Assembly: GCA_034439875.1 (NCBI GenBank)
Contig: JAWXBG010000143.1
Location: forward strand, 1-23,231
From: JAWXBG01 sp034439875
Lineage (GTDB): Bacteria > Bacteroidota > Bacteroidia > Flavobacteriales_D > Sanyastnellaceae
Direction of reading: 5' to 3'
Length of the DNA stretch: 23,231 nucleotides
The position numbers were made by a program, and so were the translations under genes. The notes under the pieces were generated by a model. That model was not told the DNA's origin. It was given only the letters and a program-made list of their open reading frames with translations, and did no database searches. Shown one piece after another: positions 1 through 7,015 of this stretch (position 1 is the first letter of the stretch; each line of letters starts with the position of its first letter).

Positions 1-80
1 ACATCTTCAAGCCATTCTTCGGCATTGATGCCATTGAGACGACATGACTGGAAGAATGAATAGATTAAAGAGGGCTGTGA
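1..80 (-). pseudogene. C-terminal fragment of IS66-family transposase (TnpC)
   Basis: Read on the minus strand from about position 80 to 1, one frame gives LIYSFFQSCRLNGINAEEWL followed by EDV at the window edge. This matches from memory the conserved C-terminal end of IS66 transposases (pattern IYS-x-x-x-SC-K/R-x-NGI-x-P/A-x-x-WL-x-DVL). The usual upstream part of the roughly 500-residue transposase (zinc-finger-like region, DDE catalytic core) is absent: immediately upstream, in another frame, lies the accessory orf1 of the same IS family. This is therefore most likely the tail of an internally deleted IS66 copy, with the last residues beyond the window. The family call rests on a short stretch, so it is good but not certain. 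Confidence 0.6.
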
Positions 81-390
81 TAAGCAGAATAGACGCGCTC
101 CAACAACTGCTCCGGAAAAATGAATGCAGACCCATCAGAAAATTGCAATTTCAGTTCGATAGGATGATCAACAGAAGAAACTTCCTGCTGCTTGGATAGA
201 ATCACTTCCTGGAACCCAGACGATCCATTCTTATCCAACAACTTTCGCTGATGATAAAAGAACATAGGATAAGAAAGTGCGTGTCTCTCACAATAAATCT
301 TTTTGCTTTGATTACTCCGACTCCATTGGTCACTATTTCATTCTTGTATTTAGAATAGTTTTTGTGGGAAGTTTCAGTTGAGGTTCCCAT
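65..390 (-). pseudogene. IS66-type accessory protein orf1 (TnpA), frameshifted remnant
   Basis: On the minus strand a frame from ATG at 390 encodes about 20 residues ending YSKYKNEIV. After a shift of frame near 328-331 a second frame continues QWSRSNQSKKIYCERHALSY, then PMFFYHQRKLL, and ends with a short beta-like segment (IELKLQFSDG) and a TAA at 65-67. Size (about 107 residues) and layout fit the HTH-like accessory orf1 of IS66 elements: a W-x-x-S/R-x-QSKK-x-x-CE-x-H-x-LSY core, a linker, then an IEL-x-F-DG tail. An intact IS66 would continue with tnpB and the long tnpC, but the transposase tail follows at once (1-80), so tnpB and nearly all of tnpC are missing. Where the N terminus begins is uncertain. 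Confidence 0.5.
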
Positions 391-957
391 TTTTGAAACC
401 CAGACTGGATCCAGACCGGTGATTCTTGAAAATTTCTTAATGGAAAGACATAGACTTTCACGGGATGTTCAAGCACAATATTCCCGCATTGCGCATTGGA
501 AGCATCTTGAGGTTTATGCGCTCCGGGATTCTCGAATCTACACGATGGAACAAAGTAACAGTTCGACCTATGAATTCCGATATCACCATCGCGTGATTCG
601 GGATAATTTATGTTGTTGGTTTTGGCCTCGGGTCATATCCCTGAAATTCGAATATCTACGGACAGAATTGCACCTGAGGTTTGGTATGTTCGAACTCCCA
701 TCCTGTAATTGAAAGAGCTTCAACATTAATAATTTTAGCAACATATCCTTGGGGAAGTTTCCTGTCGAGACGTACTTTCCAAATATGATTGCCAAAGGTT
801 TTATGTTCTTGTGGATTACACTCAGCCAACCGTCTTGAATCGTTTAGATTGATTCTAGACGCAACCATGAGCTCGAATTGAAATCGACCTCAAATAACAT
901 TCATACCGGCTTTGCTGACTTTCAGCTATAGAATAGATTCCAATCGAAAAGTCCGGG
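391..957. other. Region without a supportable gene; decayed-looking open frames
   Basis: No complete gene with recognisable domains was found here. On the minus strand two open stretches lie end to end in different frames: 868 to 656 (70 codons from an ATG, containing KTFGNHIWKVRLDRKLPQGY) and 632 to 336 (99 codons, no start codon, containing NIVLEHPVKVYVFPLRNF). Their amino-acid make-up looks protein-like and they could be pieces of one gene broken by indels. A 116-codon plus-strand frame (362-712, TTG start) covers the same DNA, so coding is not proven in either direction. I recognise no family. The 3' half overlaps the IS66 remnant. Confidence 0.3.
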
Positions 958-2202
958 TTATGACCAACTAGCAATTTTCTCTGCTTGATATTCGCCAGCT
1001 TGAAGTTTTTCACGAATTTTTTTGAAGCAATCAATTGTGTAGTTCACATCTTCCAATGTGTGGACCACTGTTGGAATCAAACGAAGCATTATCACATCTT
1101 TTGGAACTACAGGGTAAACTACAATTGAACAAAAGATTGCAAACCGCTCTCGCAAGTCTAAAATAAGATTTGTGGCTTCACCCAAAGATCCTTTCATAAA
1201 AATCGGGGTCACCACAGAATTCGTCTTGCCAATATCAAATCCTGCGTCTATCATGCCTGACTGCAATGCCCTGGCTATTTTCCAAAGCCCTTCCTGCAGT
1301 TCGGGCTTCGTCCTCATCAATTCCAAACGCTTGATCGCTCCAAGTACTATCGGAAGGGGCAGAGATTTTGCGAATGTCTGAGAGCGCATATTGTAGCGCA
1401 TAAATTCTATCACGTGTTTTTCACTTGCCACAAAAGCCCCTATGGTAGCCATCGATTTGGCAAAAGTTCCGAAGTAAACATCGATATCTTTCTGAATTCC
1501 CTGGACATCTCCAGCTCCGCGACCACATTCGCCAATAGTCCCGAATCCATGAGCATCATCTACAAATAGTCGGAATCCATATTCTTTTTTAAATGATACA
1601 ATAGACTTCAGATCGCCCATATCGCCTGCCATTCCGAAGACTCCTTCAGTCAATACTAAAATTCCGCCACCCGATTTATCGGTAAGTCCTTTGGCATGTT
1701 TTAGTTGCTTTTCGAAGCTCGCCATGTCGTTGTGCTGAAACACAAATCGACGGCCTTGGTGAAGTCTTATTCCATCGATAATGCACGCATGACATTCGCT
1801 ATCGTACACTACAACATCATGGCGACCAAGCATACACTCAATAGCCGACATACAACCCTGATATCCGAAATTGAGCAAGAAGGCATCTTCTTTCTGCATG
1901 AAAGAAGCCAAATCTGCTTCTAGTTGTTCGTGGTAGCTAGTTTGACCACTCATCATTCGGGCACCCATTGGATATGCCATACCCCATTGAGCCGCGGCAT
2001 CCGCATCTACTTTGCGTACTTCAGGATTGTTGGCAAGGCCTAGGTAATTATTGAGACTCCATACGAGGACTTCTTTGCCTCTGAAAGTCATGTGAGAACC
2101 CAATTGACCTTCTAGTTTAGGGAAAGAGAAATATCCATGTGATTCTTTCATGTGCTGACCAAGAGGTCCGCGATTTTCCTTAATTCTTTCGAAAATATCC
2201 AC
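958..2202 (-). CDS. Alpha-oxoamine synthase-like PLP enzyme (serine palmitoyltransferase-type)
   Basis: Fold-type I PLP-dependent enzyme of the alpha-oxoamine synthase group (serine palmitoyltransferase, KBL, BioF, HemA), which condenses an amino acid with an acyl-CoA with loss of CO2. Counted from a TTG at 2232, the cofactor-binding DDAHG lies at 225-229 and the Schiff-base lysine at 259 in GTFAKSMATIG. The protein belongs to a version widespread in Bacteroidota, with N-terminal DIFERIKENRGPLGQH; sphingolipid-type lipid synthesis is the likely role, but the substrate cannot be read from sequence. The start is uncertain. The TTG at 2232 lies inside TAGGTTTG, a perfect Bacteroidota -7 box on this strand, so I prefer GTG at 2202 (414 residues), which places VDIFERI at the N terminus as in relatives. 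It is separated from the next upstream gene by about 110 bases. Confidence 0.85.
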   Translation of the reverse strand: MDIFERIKENRGPLGQHMKESHGYFSFPKLEGQLGSHMTFRGKEVLVWSLNNYLGLANNPEVRKVDADAAAQWGMAYPMGARMMSGQTSYHEQLEADLASFMQKEDAFLLNFGYQGCMSAIECMLGRHDVVVYDSECHACIIDGIRLHQGRRFVFQHNDMASFEKQLKHAKGLTDKSGGGILVLTEGVFGMAGDMGDLKSIVSFKKEYGFRLFVDDAHGFGTIGECGRGAGDVQGIQKDIDVYFGTFAKSMATIGAFVASEKHVIEFMRYNMRSQTFAKSLPLPIVLGAIKRLELMRTKPELQEGLWKIARALQSGMIDAGFDIGKTNSVVTPIFMKGSLGEATNLILDLRERFAIFCSIVVYPVVPKDVIMLRLIPTVVHTLEDVNYTIDCFKKIREKLQAGEYQAEKIASWS

Positions 2203-2229
2203 GTTACTTTTTATGTTGATTTTAGAGTG

Positions 2230-2237
2230 CAAACCTA
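2230..2237 (-). promoter_or_regulatory. Candidate -7 promoter box for the PLP enzyme
   Basis: The minus strand reads TAGGTTTG, an exact match to the Bacteroidota TAnnTTTG box. A TTG -33 element is not seen at the usual distance of 17-23 bases, so the call is weak. If real, transcription would start near 2223, leaving a leader of about 20 bases before the GTG at 2202 and excluding the TTG at 2232 as translation start. Confidence 0.3.
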
Positions 2238-2311
2238 CACGAAAAATGTCTTAGAATTGAGGGTCTTGCTCACAATGAGTTAACTGAAAGCGGTTCAAAG
2301 CTCAAAATATC

Positions 2312-2965
2312 TCAGATCATCCACTTTCCAGCAATGGCCGCAAAGTTCACGATCAACCCAAGTGCGAAGCCTGCATAGACTTGTCCGGGAGTGTGCGCAT
2401 CGAGTTTCACCCTCGAATAGCCGGTTAGACCGCTCATAAGCACACAACACATAGCCATAAGAGTGACTTCAATATTTGGATGAATTCGCTGCAGCGCCAA
2501 TAATGTGCCGAAAACCCCACCTTGGGCGAGCATGTGAACCGAAATTTTCCAAAATAGATTGACCGTGAGAGCAAAAATCAAGGACAGAATAATGGCAAGA
2601 ATAAAGCTAAAGGTTTCTCTTGGCAATTCCGGACCTAAAAACCTGAGCATCATGTACGAAGCAATGTAATAAAATATAGTAAGCAAGTATGGACCCAAGC
2701 GTTCGCTTCGATTCTTCAGTTCAATGCTGCTCAACATTCCAAAACGGATCATAATAAGCATACTGAGGGCAGGAGCCACAATGTTTACGGCAAGTAGCAG
2801 TAGAACAAAATCATCGGCTTGTTTGGTAACTACATAAAAGGGATCGAGCCATCGCGTGAGCAAGTAGATGAGCATGGGCATCCACAGCGGATGAAAGAGT
2901 ATGGAAATGAATTTGGCAACGATTCCCTCTTCTTCGTTGTGGTATGTGACCTTATTGCTCATCAA
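2312..2965 (-). CDS. PAP2-family integral membrane phosphatase-like protein
   Basis: A 217-residue, strongly hydrophobic protein with about six membrane segments. Near the C terminus SRVKLDAHTPGQVYAGFALG matches the C3 motif of type 2 phosphatidic acid phosphatases (SR-x5-H-x3-D/Q-x3-G), and KISVHM about 45 residues earlier resembles the central motif with its histidine. The first motif (K-x6-RP) is not clear, so the enzyme may be divergent or inactive. Family members dephosphorylate lipid phosphates or isoprenyl pyrophosphates at the membrane. The ATG at 2965 overlaps the stop of rpoN by four bases (ATGA), indicating translational coupling and one transcript with rpoN. A functional link to sigma-54 is not implied by the sequence. 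Confidence 0.75.
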   Translation of the reverse strand: MMSNKVTYHNEEEGIVAKFISILFHPLWMPMLIYLLTRWLDPFYVVTKQADDFVLLLLAVNIVAPALSMLIMIRFGMLSSIELKNRSERLGPYLLTIFYYIASYMMLRFLGPELPRETFSFILAIILSLIFALTVNLFWKISVHMLAQGGVFGTLLALQRIHPNIEVTLMAMCCVLMSGLTGYSRVKLDAHTPGQVYAGFALGLIVNFAAIAGKWMI

Positions 2966-4428
2966 AGTTCCTTCCTCAATCGGGCAACGGCAATGTTTAA
3001 TTGTTCCCTATATTTGGCCACAGTGCGCCTCGCAATGTTGTAACCTTTTTCCTTCAAGAGTTTTGCCAACTTGTCGTCTGTAAGTGGCTTGCGTTTCACT
3101 TCTGCTTCAATAGCGTCTTTCAAGATTTTCTTCACCTCACGAGAAGAAACTTCCTCGCCTTCATCATTACTCAAACTTTCGCTGAAGAAATATTTTAGAA
3201 GGTATGTAGTATAAGAGGTCTGAATGTATTTGCTATTGGCAACACGGCTCACTGTACTGATATCCATCCCTACGATATCTGCAATATCTTTCAATATCAT
3301 GGGACGCAACTTGGTCTCATCTCCAGTCAGAAAAAATTCTTTCTGATAATTGACAATCGCCTGCATACAATAAAGAAGCGTTTCATTTCGCTGTCGAATG
3401 GCATCAATAAACCACTTAGCTCCATCAATTTTCTGCTTCACAAACATCATGGCTTCTTTCTCCTTGTTGTCTTTGCTCTTCGATTTAGCATAATGATCGA
3501 GCATTTCCTTGTACTCTCTGCTAATCTTCAAATCCGGTGCATTTTTTCCGTTGAGTGAAAGTTTTAGCTGTTCGTCTTCAATAGATAGCAAAAAGTCGGG
3601 AATAACGTGTTGAACCGTACCCTTCGACTCCTGCATACTGTTGCCGGGCTTGGGATTTAAGTGCAAAATAAATTCTATTGCGGGCTTCAGTTCTTCTTCG
3701 GAAATCTCAAGGCGCTTCGCAATTTTTTCATAGTGCTTCTTGGTAAATTCATCAAAGTACTTCGCAATAATGGTTTCTGCGAGCTGAACATCTTCGTCAG
3801 GAATTTCAGTGCGACGTATTTGGATCAGCAAGCATTCCTTCAAGTCGCGCGCTCCAACTCCAGCCGGATCGAGGTCCTGAATAACACTAAGCACTTCTTC
3901 GAGTTCTTCAACTGTGGTTACAATATTCTGTGAAAAGGCAAGATCATTTACTACAGCCGGTATGTCTCTCCTGAGATAACCACTTTCATCGAGATTGCCA
4001 ATGAGATATTCGGCAAGACTAAGCTGTCGTTCAGCCATTTCGCGCAAGCCGAGTTGGGAGTAAAGTAAGTCTTGAAACGTGCGGCCCGCACCTAATGGAC
4101 TTTCTTTATCGTCGTCGTCCGAACTATGGTTGTTCGTGTATAGCTTGTAATCAGGGGTATCGTCGTCAAAATATTCGCTCAGATCTACTTCATCATTGGC
4201 CTCACTTTCCTTGCTATCGCCTTCGTCTTGCTCATTGTTCATGTCGTCTTGCGACTGATCTTCATTTTCGTCTTGATCACTGCCCTCTTCAAGCGCAGGA
4301 TTCGACTCCATCTCTTCTTTTATTCTTTGCTCCAGTTCCATGGTGGGGATCTGCAACATTTTCATCAGCTGTATCTGCTGAGGAGATAATTTCTGTTGTA
4401 GTCTTTGCTGTAATGATTGTTTGAGCAT
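2962..4428 (-). CDS. rpoN: RNA polymerase sigma-54 factor RpoN
   Basis: A 488-residue sigma-54 factor, the alternative sigma subunit that directs RNA polymerase to -24/-12 promoters and needs an AAA+ activator to open them. All regions are present: glutamine- and leucine-rich region I at 1-50 (MLKQSLQQRLQQKLSPQQIQ), a very acidic region II (about 50-110, rich in D, E, S and N), the core-binding domain, the helix-turn-helix around DISTVSRVANSKYIQT, and a perfect RpoN box ARRTVAKYRE at 466-475 near the C terminus. The length is usual for Bacteroidota. The gene overlaps the PAP2-type gene by four bases and is preceded by a promoter-like motif at 4452-4481. No activator gene is seen in the window. 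A candidate target promoter lies at 22311-22326. Confidence 0.97.
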   Translation of the reverse strand: MLKQSLQQRLQQKLSPQQIQLMKMLQIPTMELEQRIKEEMESNPALEEGSDQDENEDQSQDDMNNEQDEGDSKESEANDEVDLSEYFDDDTPDYKLYTNNHSSDDDDKESPLGAGRTFQDLLYSQLGLREMAERQLSLAEYLIGNLDESGYLRRDIPAVVNDLAFSQNIVTTVEELEEVLSVIQDLDPAGVGARDLKECLLIQIRRTEIPDEDVQLAETIIAKYFDEFTKKHYEKIAKRLEISEEELKPAIEFILHLNPKPGNSMQESKGTVQHVIPDFLLSIEDEQLKLSLNGKNAPDLKISREYKEMLDHYAKSKSKDNKEKEAMMFVKQKIDGAKWFIDAIRQRNETLLYCMQAIVNYQKEFFLTGDETKLRPMILKDIADIVGMDISTVSRVANSKYIQTSYTTYLLKYFFSESLSNDEGEEVSSREVKKILKDAIEAEVKRKPLTDDKLAKLLKEKGYNIARRTVAKYREQLNIAVARLRKEL

Positions 4429-4451
4429 ATTCCTCTTCTCTTTTTCCTTTT

Positions 4452-4481
4452 CAAAAATAAGTCTTCCTTTGGCGCAGACAA
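4452..4481 (-). promoter_or_regulatory. Candidate Bacteroidota promoter of rpoN
   Basis: On the minus strand TTG (4481-4479) is followed after 19 bases by TATTTTTG (4459-4452), matching the Bacteroidota consensus TTTG, 17-23 bases, TAnnTTTG. Transcription would begin near 4445, leaving a leader of under 20 bases before the rpoN ATG at 4428. The AT-rich motif can occur by chance. Confidence 0.4.
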
Positions 4482-4497
4482 CAAGTGATTAAAAATC

Positions 4498-5925
4498 TTA
4501 AAAATCAGCGTTCAAAGGTGTGCGTGGAAAAGGAATGACATCTCGGATATTTTGCATCCCGCTCACGAACATTACCAAGCGCTCGAAGCCCAATCCAAAG
4601 CCTGCATGCTGACATGTTCCGAACTTCCTTGTTTCCAAATACCACCATATACTTTCCTCCGGAATATGGAACTGTTCGCATTTCTGTTTTAAGACTTCAT
4701 AACGTTCTTCGCGCTGACTACCCCCAATGATTTCGCCGATACCCGGAACGAGTATGTCCATTGCGGCCACGGTTTTTCCATCCTCGTTGAGTCTCATATA
4801 AAAAGCCTTGATAGCTGCAGGATAACCCGTGATGATTACCGGTTTTTTAAAATGTTTTTCCACCAAATAGCGCTCGTGTTCACTTTGCAAATCAATTCCC
4901 CATTCGATTGGGTACTTAAATTTCTTCTTTTTGTAATGAGGTGAATCGAGCAAGATTTGAATAGCTTCTGTGTAAGAAATTCTTTCAAATGGATTGCTCA
5001 CAACCATATCCAGGCGAGACAACAATGGCATGCTCTGTCTTTCATCTACAGGCTTCAATTTATCCTCGGTGATTTCTCGCTCTTGCAAAAACTCTAAATC
5101 TTCTCGGCAATGTTCCAAAGCATAACTAATACAGTACCTTAGAAAATCTTCTGCCAGATCCATATTGTCTACTATGTCGTTGAAGGCAACTTCAGGCTCA
5201 ATCATCCAAAACTCAGCTAGGTGTCTGCTCGTATTGCTATTCTCTGCTCTGAACGTAGGTCCAAATGTGTAGACTTTACTTAAAGCCAAAGCGGCCAATT
5301 CAGCCTCCAATTGCCCGCTAACGGTAAGATGTGTTGCCTTGCCAAAGAAATCTGAGGAATTGTCGACCTCTCCTGTTTTAGCAATCTTATCTAAATCCAG
5401 TGAGGTTACACGAAACATTTCTCCTGCTCCCTCCGCATCGCTACCTGTAATAATAGGCGCATGCAAATAATAGAAACCGTGGTCATTAAAATATTTGTGG
5501 ATAGCGAAAGCAAGATGATGTCTCAATCTGAAAACTGAGCCAAACGTATTCGTGCGAAATCTCAAATGAGCCTTCTCGCGCAGAAAATCCAGGGTATGCC
5601 TCTTCATTTGAATTGGATACTCATTGGGATCACAATCGCCAAGTATCTCCAACTCCTCGCATTGCAACTCTACAGCTTGTCCTTTACCCTGAGAGGCTTG
5701 AAGAAAACCAGACGCCGAAATGCTCGTTCCTGTATTGATCCGTTTTAAAGTGGTATCGGTGTACTGATCCAATTTCAAAACAACTTGAAGTGTTTGTATC
5801 GTAGTGCCATCACTCAAAGCGATGAACTGATTGTTTCGGAATGTTCGAACCCATCCTTTCACGGTAACCTTTTCACCAATGGGTTGACCTGACAACACTT
5901 TGGAAATATCTGTATGTTTTGCCAT
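4498..5925 (-). CDS. asnS: Asparaginyl-tRNA synthetase
   Basis: A 475-residue class IIb aminoacyl-tRNA synthetase that charges tRNA-Asn in the cytoplasm. The N-terminal OB-fold anticodon-binding domain (about 18-105, VTVKGWVRTFRNNQFIALSD) is followed by the class II catalytic core. Motif 2 is FRAENSNTSRHLAEFWMIEP at 225-244 and motif 3 is GFGLGFERLVMFVSG from 442 with RDVIPFPRTP after it. AsnRS rather than AspRS is supported by overall length, the RHLAEFWMIEPE form of motif 2, and absence of the bacterial AspRS insertion domain. The ATG at 5925 gives the expected MAKHTDIS start. It is transcribed alone or from the promoter-like motif at 6015-6042, in a 232-base gap after the ABC ATPase gene. 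Confidence 0.97.
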   Translation of the reverse strand: MAKHTDISKVLSGQPIGEKVTVKGWVRTFRNNQFIALSDGTTIQTLQVVLKLDQYTDTTLKRINTGTSISASGFLQASQGKGQAVELQCEELEILGDCDPNEYPIQMKRHTLDFLREKAHLRFRTNTFGSVFRLRHHLAFAIHKYFNDHGFYYLHAPIITGSDAEGAGEMFRVTSLDLDKIAKTGEVDNSSDFFGKATHLTVSGQLEAELAALALSKVYTFGPTFRAENSNTSRHLAEFWMIEPEVAFNDIVDNMDLAEDFLRYCISYALEHCREDLEFLQEREITEDKLKPVDERQSMPLLSRLDMVVSNPFERISYTEAIQILLDSPHYKKKKFKYPIEWGIDLQSEHERYLVEKHFKKPVIITGYPAAIKAFYMRLNEDGKTVAAMDILVPGIGEIIGGSQREERYEVLKQKCEQFHIPEESIWWYLETRKFGTCQHAGFGLGFERLVMFVSGMQNIRDVIPFPRTPLNADF

Positions 5926-6014
5926 TTTGGACTATAGTTAGAGAGCTCGCGAAATTAGCCGAAATCAGTGTATAGATTATACGGGACCCCTAAAAACCGC
6001 TTTCACGACACGAT

Positions 6015-6042
6015 CAAAACTATAAAATGTGGGTATTTACAA
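6015..6042 (-). promoter_or_regulatory. Candidate Bacteroidota promoter of asnS
   Basis: The minus strand has TTG (6042-6040), 17 bases, then TAGTTTTG (6022-6015), an exact TAnnTTTG box. A start near 6008 would leave a leader of about 80 bases before asnS. No leader hairpin or T-box was recognised in it. Confidence 0.4.
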
Positions 6043-6157
6043 TGGACTTATTCTGGCCTAATACCACGAGAAGAATGCAGAATACACAAAGGAAACAGAT
6101 CACGGAACACCTTATCGCGAAACATAAAAAAGGTTTCTATTGGGTGAATTAAATCGA

Positions 6158-6871
6158 TTACGACGCTAATTCGTTCATGCGAATAGGCGAATTACTTGAA
6201 TCGCTCTCCACCACTCCATCGCGAAGTCTTACTATCCGATGTGCGTGCCGGGCAATGTCCTCTTCGTGGGTAACAAGAATGATTGTATTTCCCTTGTCAT
6301 GAATATCCTGCAAGAGTCGCATGATCTCATAGCTCGTTTTGGAATCAAGGTTTCCTGTGGGCTCGTCCGCTAAAATGATCGAAGGCCGATTTACCAGTGC
6401 GCGTGCTATTGCAACTCTCTGCCTCTGACCACCGGACAGTTCATTTGGCTTATGGAGCATTCTATCTCCTAATCCAACTTGCTCCAAAACTTCTTTCGCC
6501 CTTATTTCGCGCTCCATTTTTCCTATTCCGGCGTAAACCAAAGGCAAAGCCACGTTCTCTAATGCTGAGTATCGGGGCAAGAGATTAAAGGTCTGAAAAA
6601 CAAAACCAATTTCTTTGTTTCTAATTTCGGCAAGCTGATTATCAGTCAATCCCGCCACATCTGGACCATTCAGAAAATACTGACCTTCAGTTGGAGTATC
6701 CAAACATCCAATAATATTCATCAGGGTACTTTTTCCACTGCCGGATGGCCCCATCAGTGCCACATACTCATTTTTGTTTACCAGTAAATCCATACCGTTC
6801 AGAGCTTTCACAGTCTCCTGGCCAATGACGTACCATTTCTTAAGTCCTTGAATTGTAATAATTGCCGACAT
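6158..6871 (-). CDS. ABC transporter ATP-binding protein, MacB/LolD family
   Basis: A 237-residue ABC ATPase with all motifs intact: Walker A GPSGSGKST (41-49), Q-loop at Q93, signature LSGGQ (145-149), Walker B IILADE (165-170) with catalytic E170, D-loop GNLD and switch histidine H202. The LMNIIGCLDTPTEG sequence after Walker A and the strict spacing are typical of MacB/LolD/FtsE-type ATPases, which work with four-TM permeases in lipoprotein release, macrolide or peptide export, or mechanotransmission. No permease gene adjoins it here, so the partner is encoded elsewhere. The gene diverges from the secreted-protein cluster across a 144-base gap. A TACCTTTG box at 6883-6876 sits almost on the ATG and would give a leaderless message if used. 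Confidence 0.93.
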   Translation of the reverse strand: MSAIITIQGLKKWYVIGQETVKALNGMDLLVNKNEYVALMGPSGSGKSTLMNIIGCLDTPTEGQYFLNGPDVAGLTDNQLAEIRNKEIGFVFQTFNLLPRYSALENVALPLVYAGIGKMEREIRAKEVLEQVGLGDRMLHKPNELSGGQRQRVAIARALVNRPSIILADEPTGNLDSKTSYEIMRLLQDIHDKGNTIILVTHEEDIARHAHRIVRLRDGVVESDSSNSPIRMNELAS

Positions 6872-7015
6872 GGGTCAAAGGTATCTCAAACTATAAATGG
6901 GTTCTTTCCACTTGTCACAATTTTATTTATCGCGCATACAACCTTGAAGCAAGGGAACCTGTCAAAAGAATAATTGTATATATTGCAATGCTAAACCTTG
7001 TTAACCACTTCTGAA

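Noticed and set aside
362..712. Plus-strand open frame of 116 codons
   Set aside because: It starts with TTG, has an unnatural composition (many W, R, H and C) and no recognised motif, and overlaps the minus-strand IS66 remnant and other open frames. Too weak to call a gene.
6876..6883. TACCTTTG box (minus strand) before the ABC ATPase
   Set aside because: It matches TAnnTTTG but sits five bases from the ATG and lacks a -33 partner, so it is not listed as a promoter.
6998..7015. In-frame TTG upstream of gene 1 (and similar TTGs before paralogue 4, the MMPL gene and the small secreted gene)
   Set aside because: In each case the next in-frame ATG begins directly with a signal peptide or first membrane helix, or the TTG lies inside a promoter motif.
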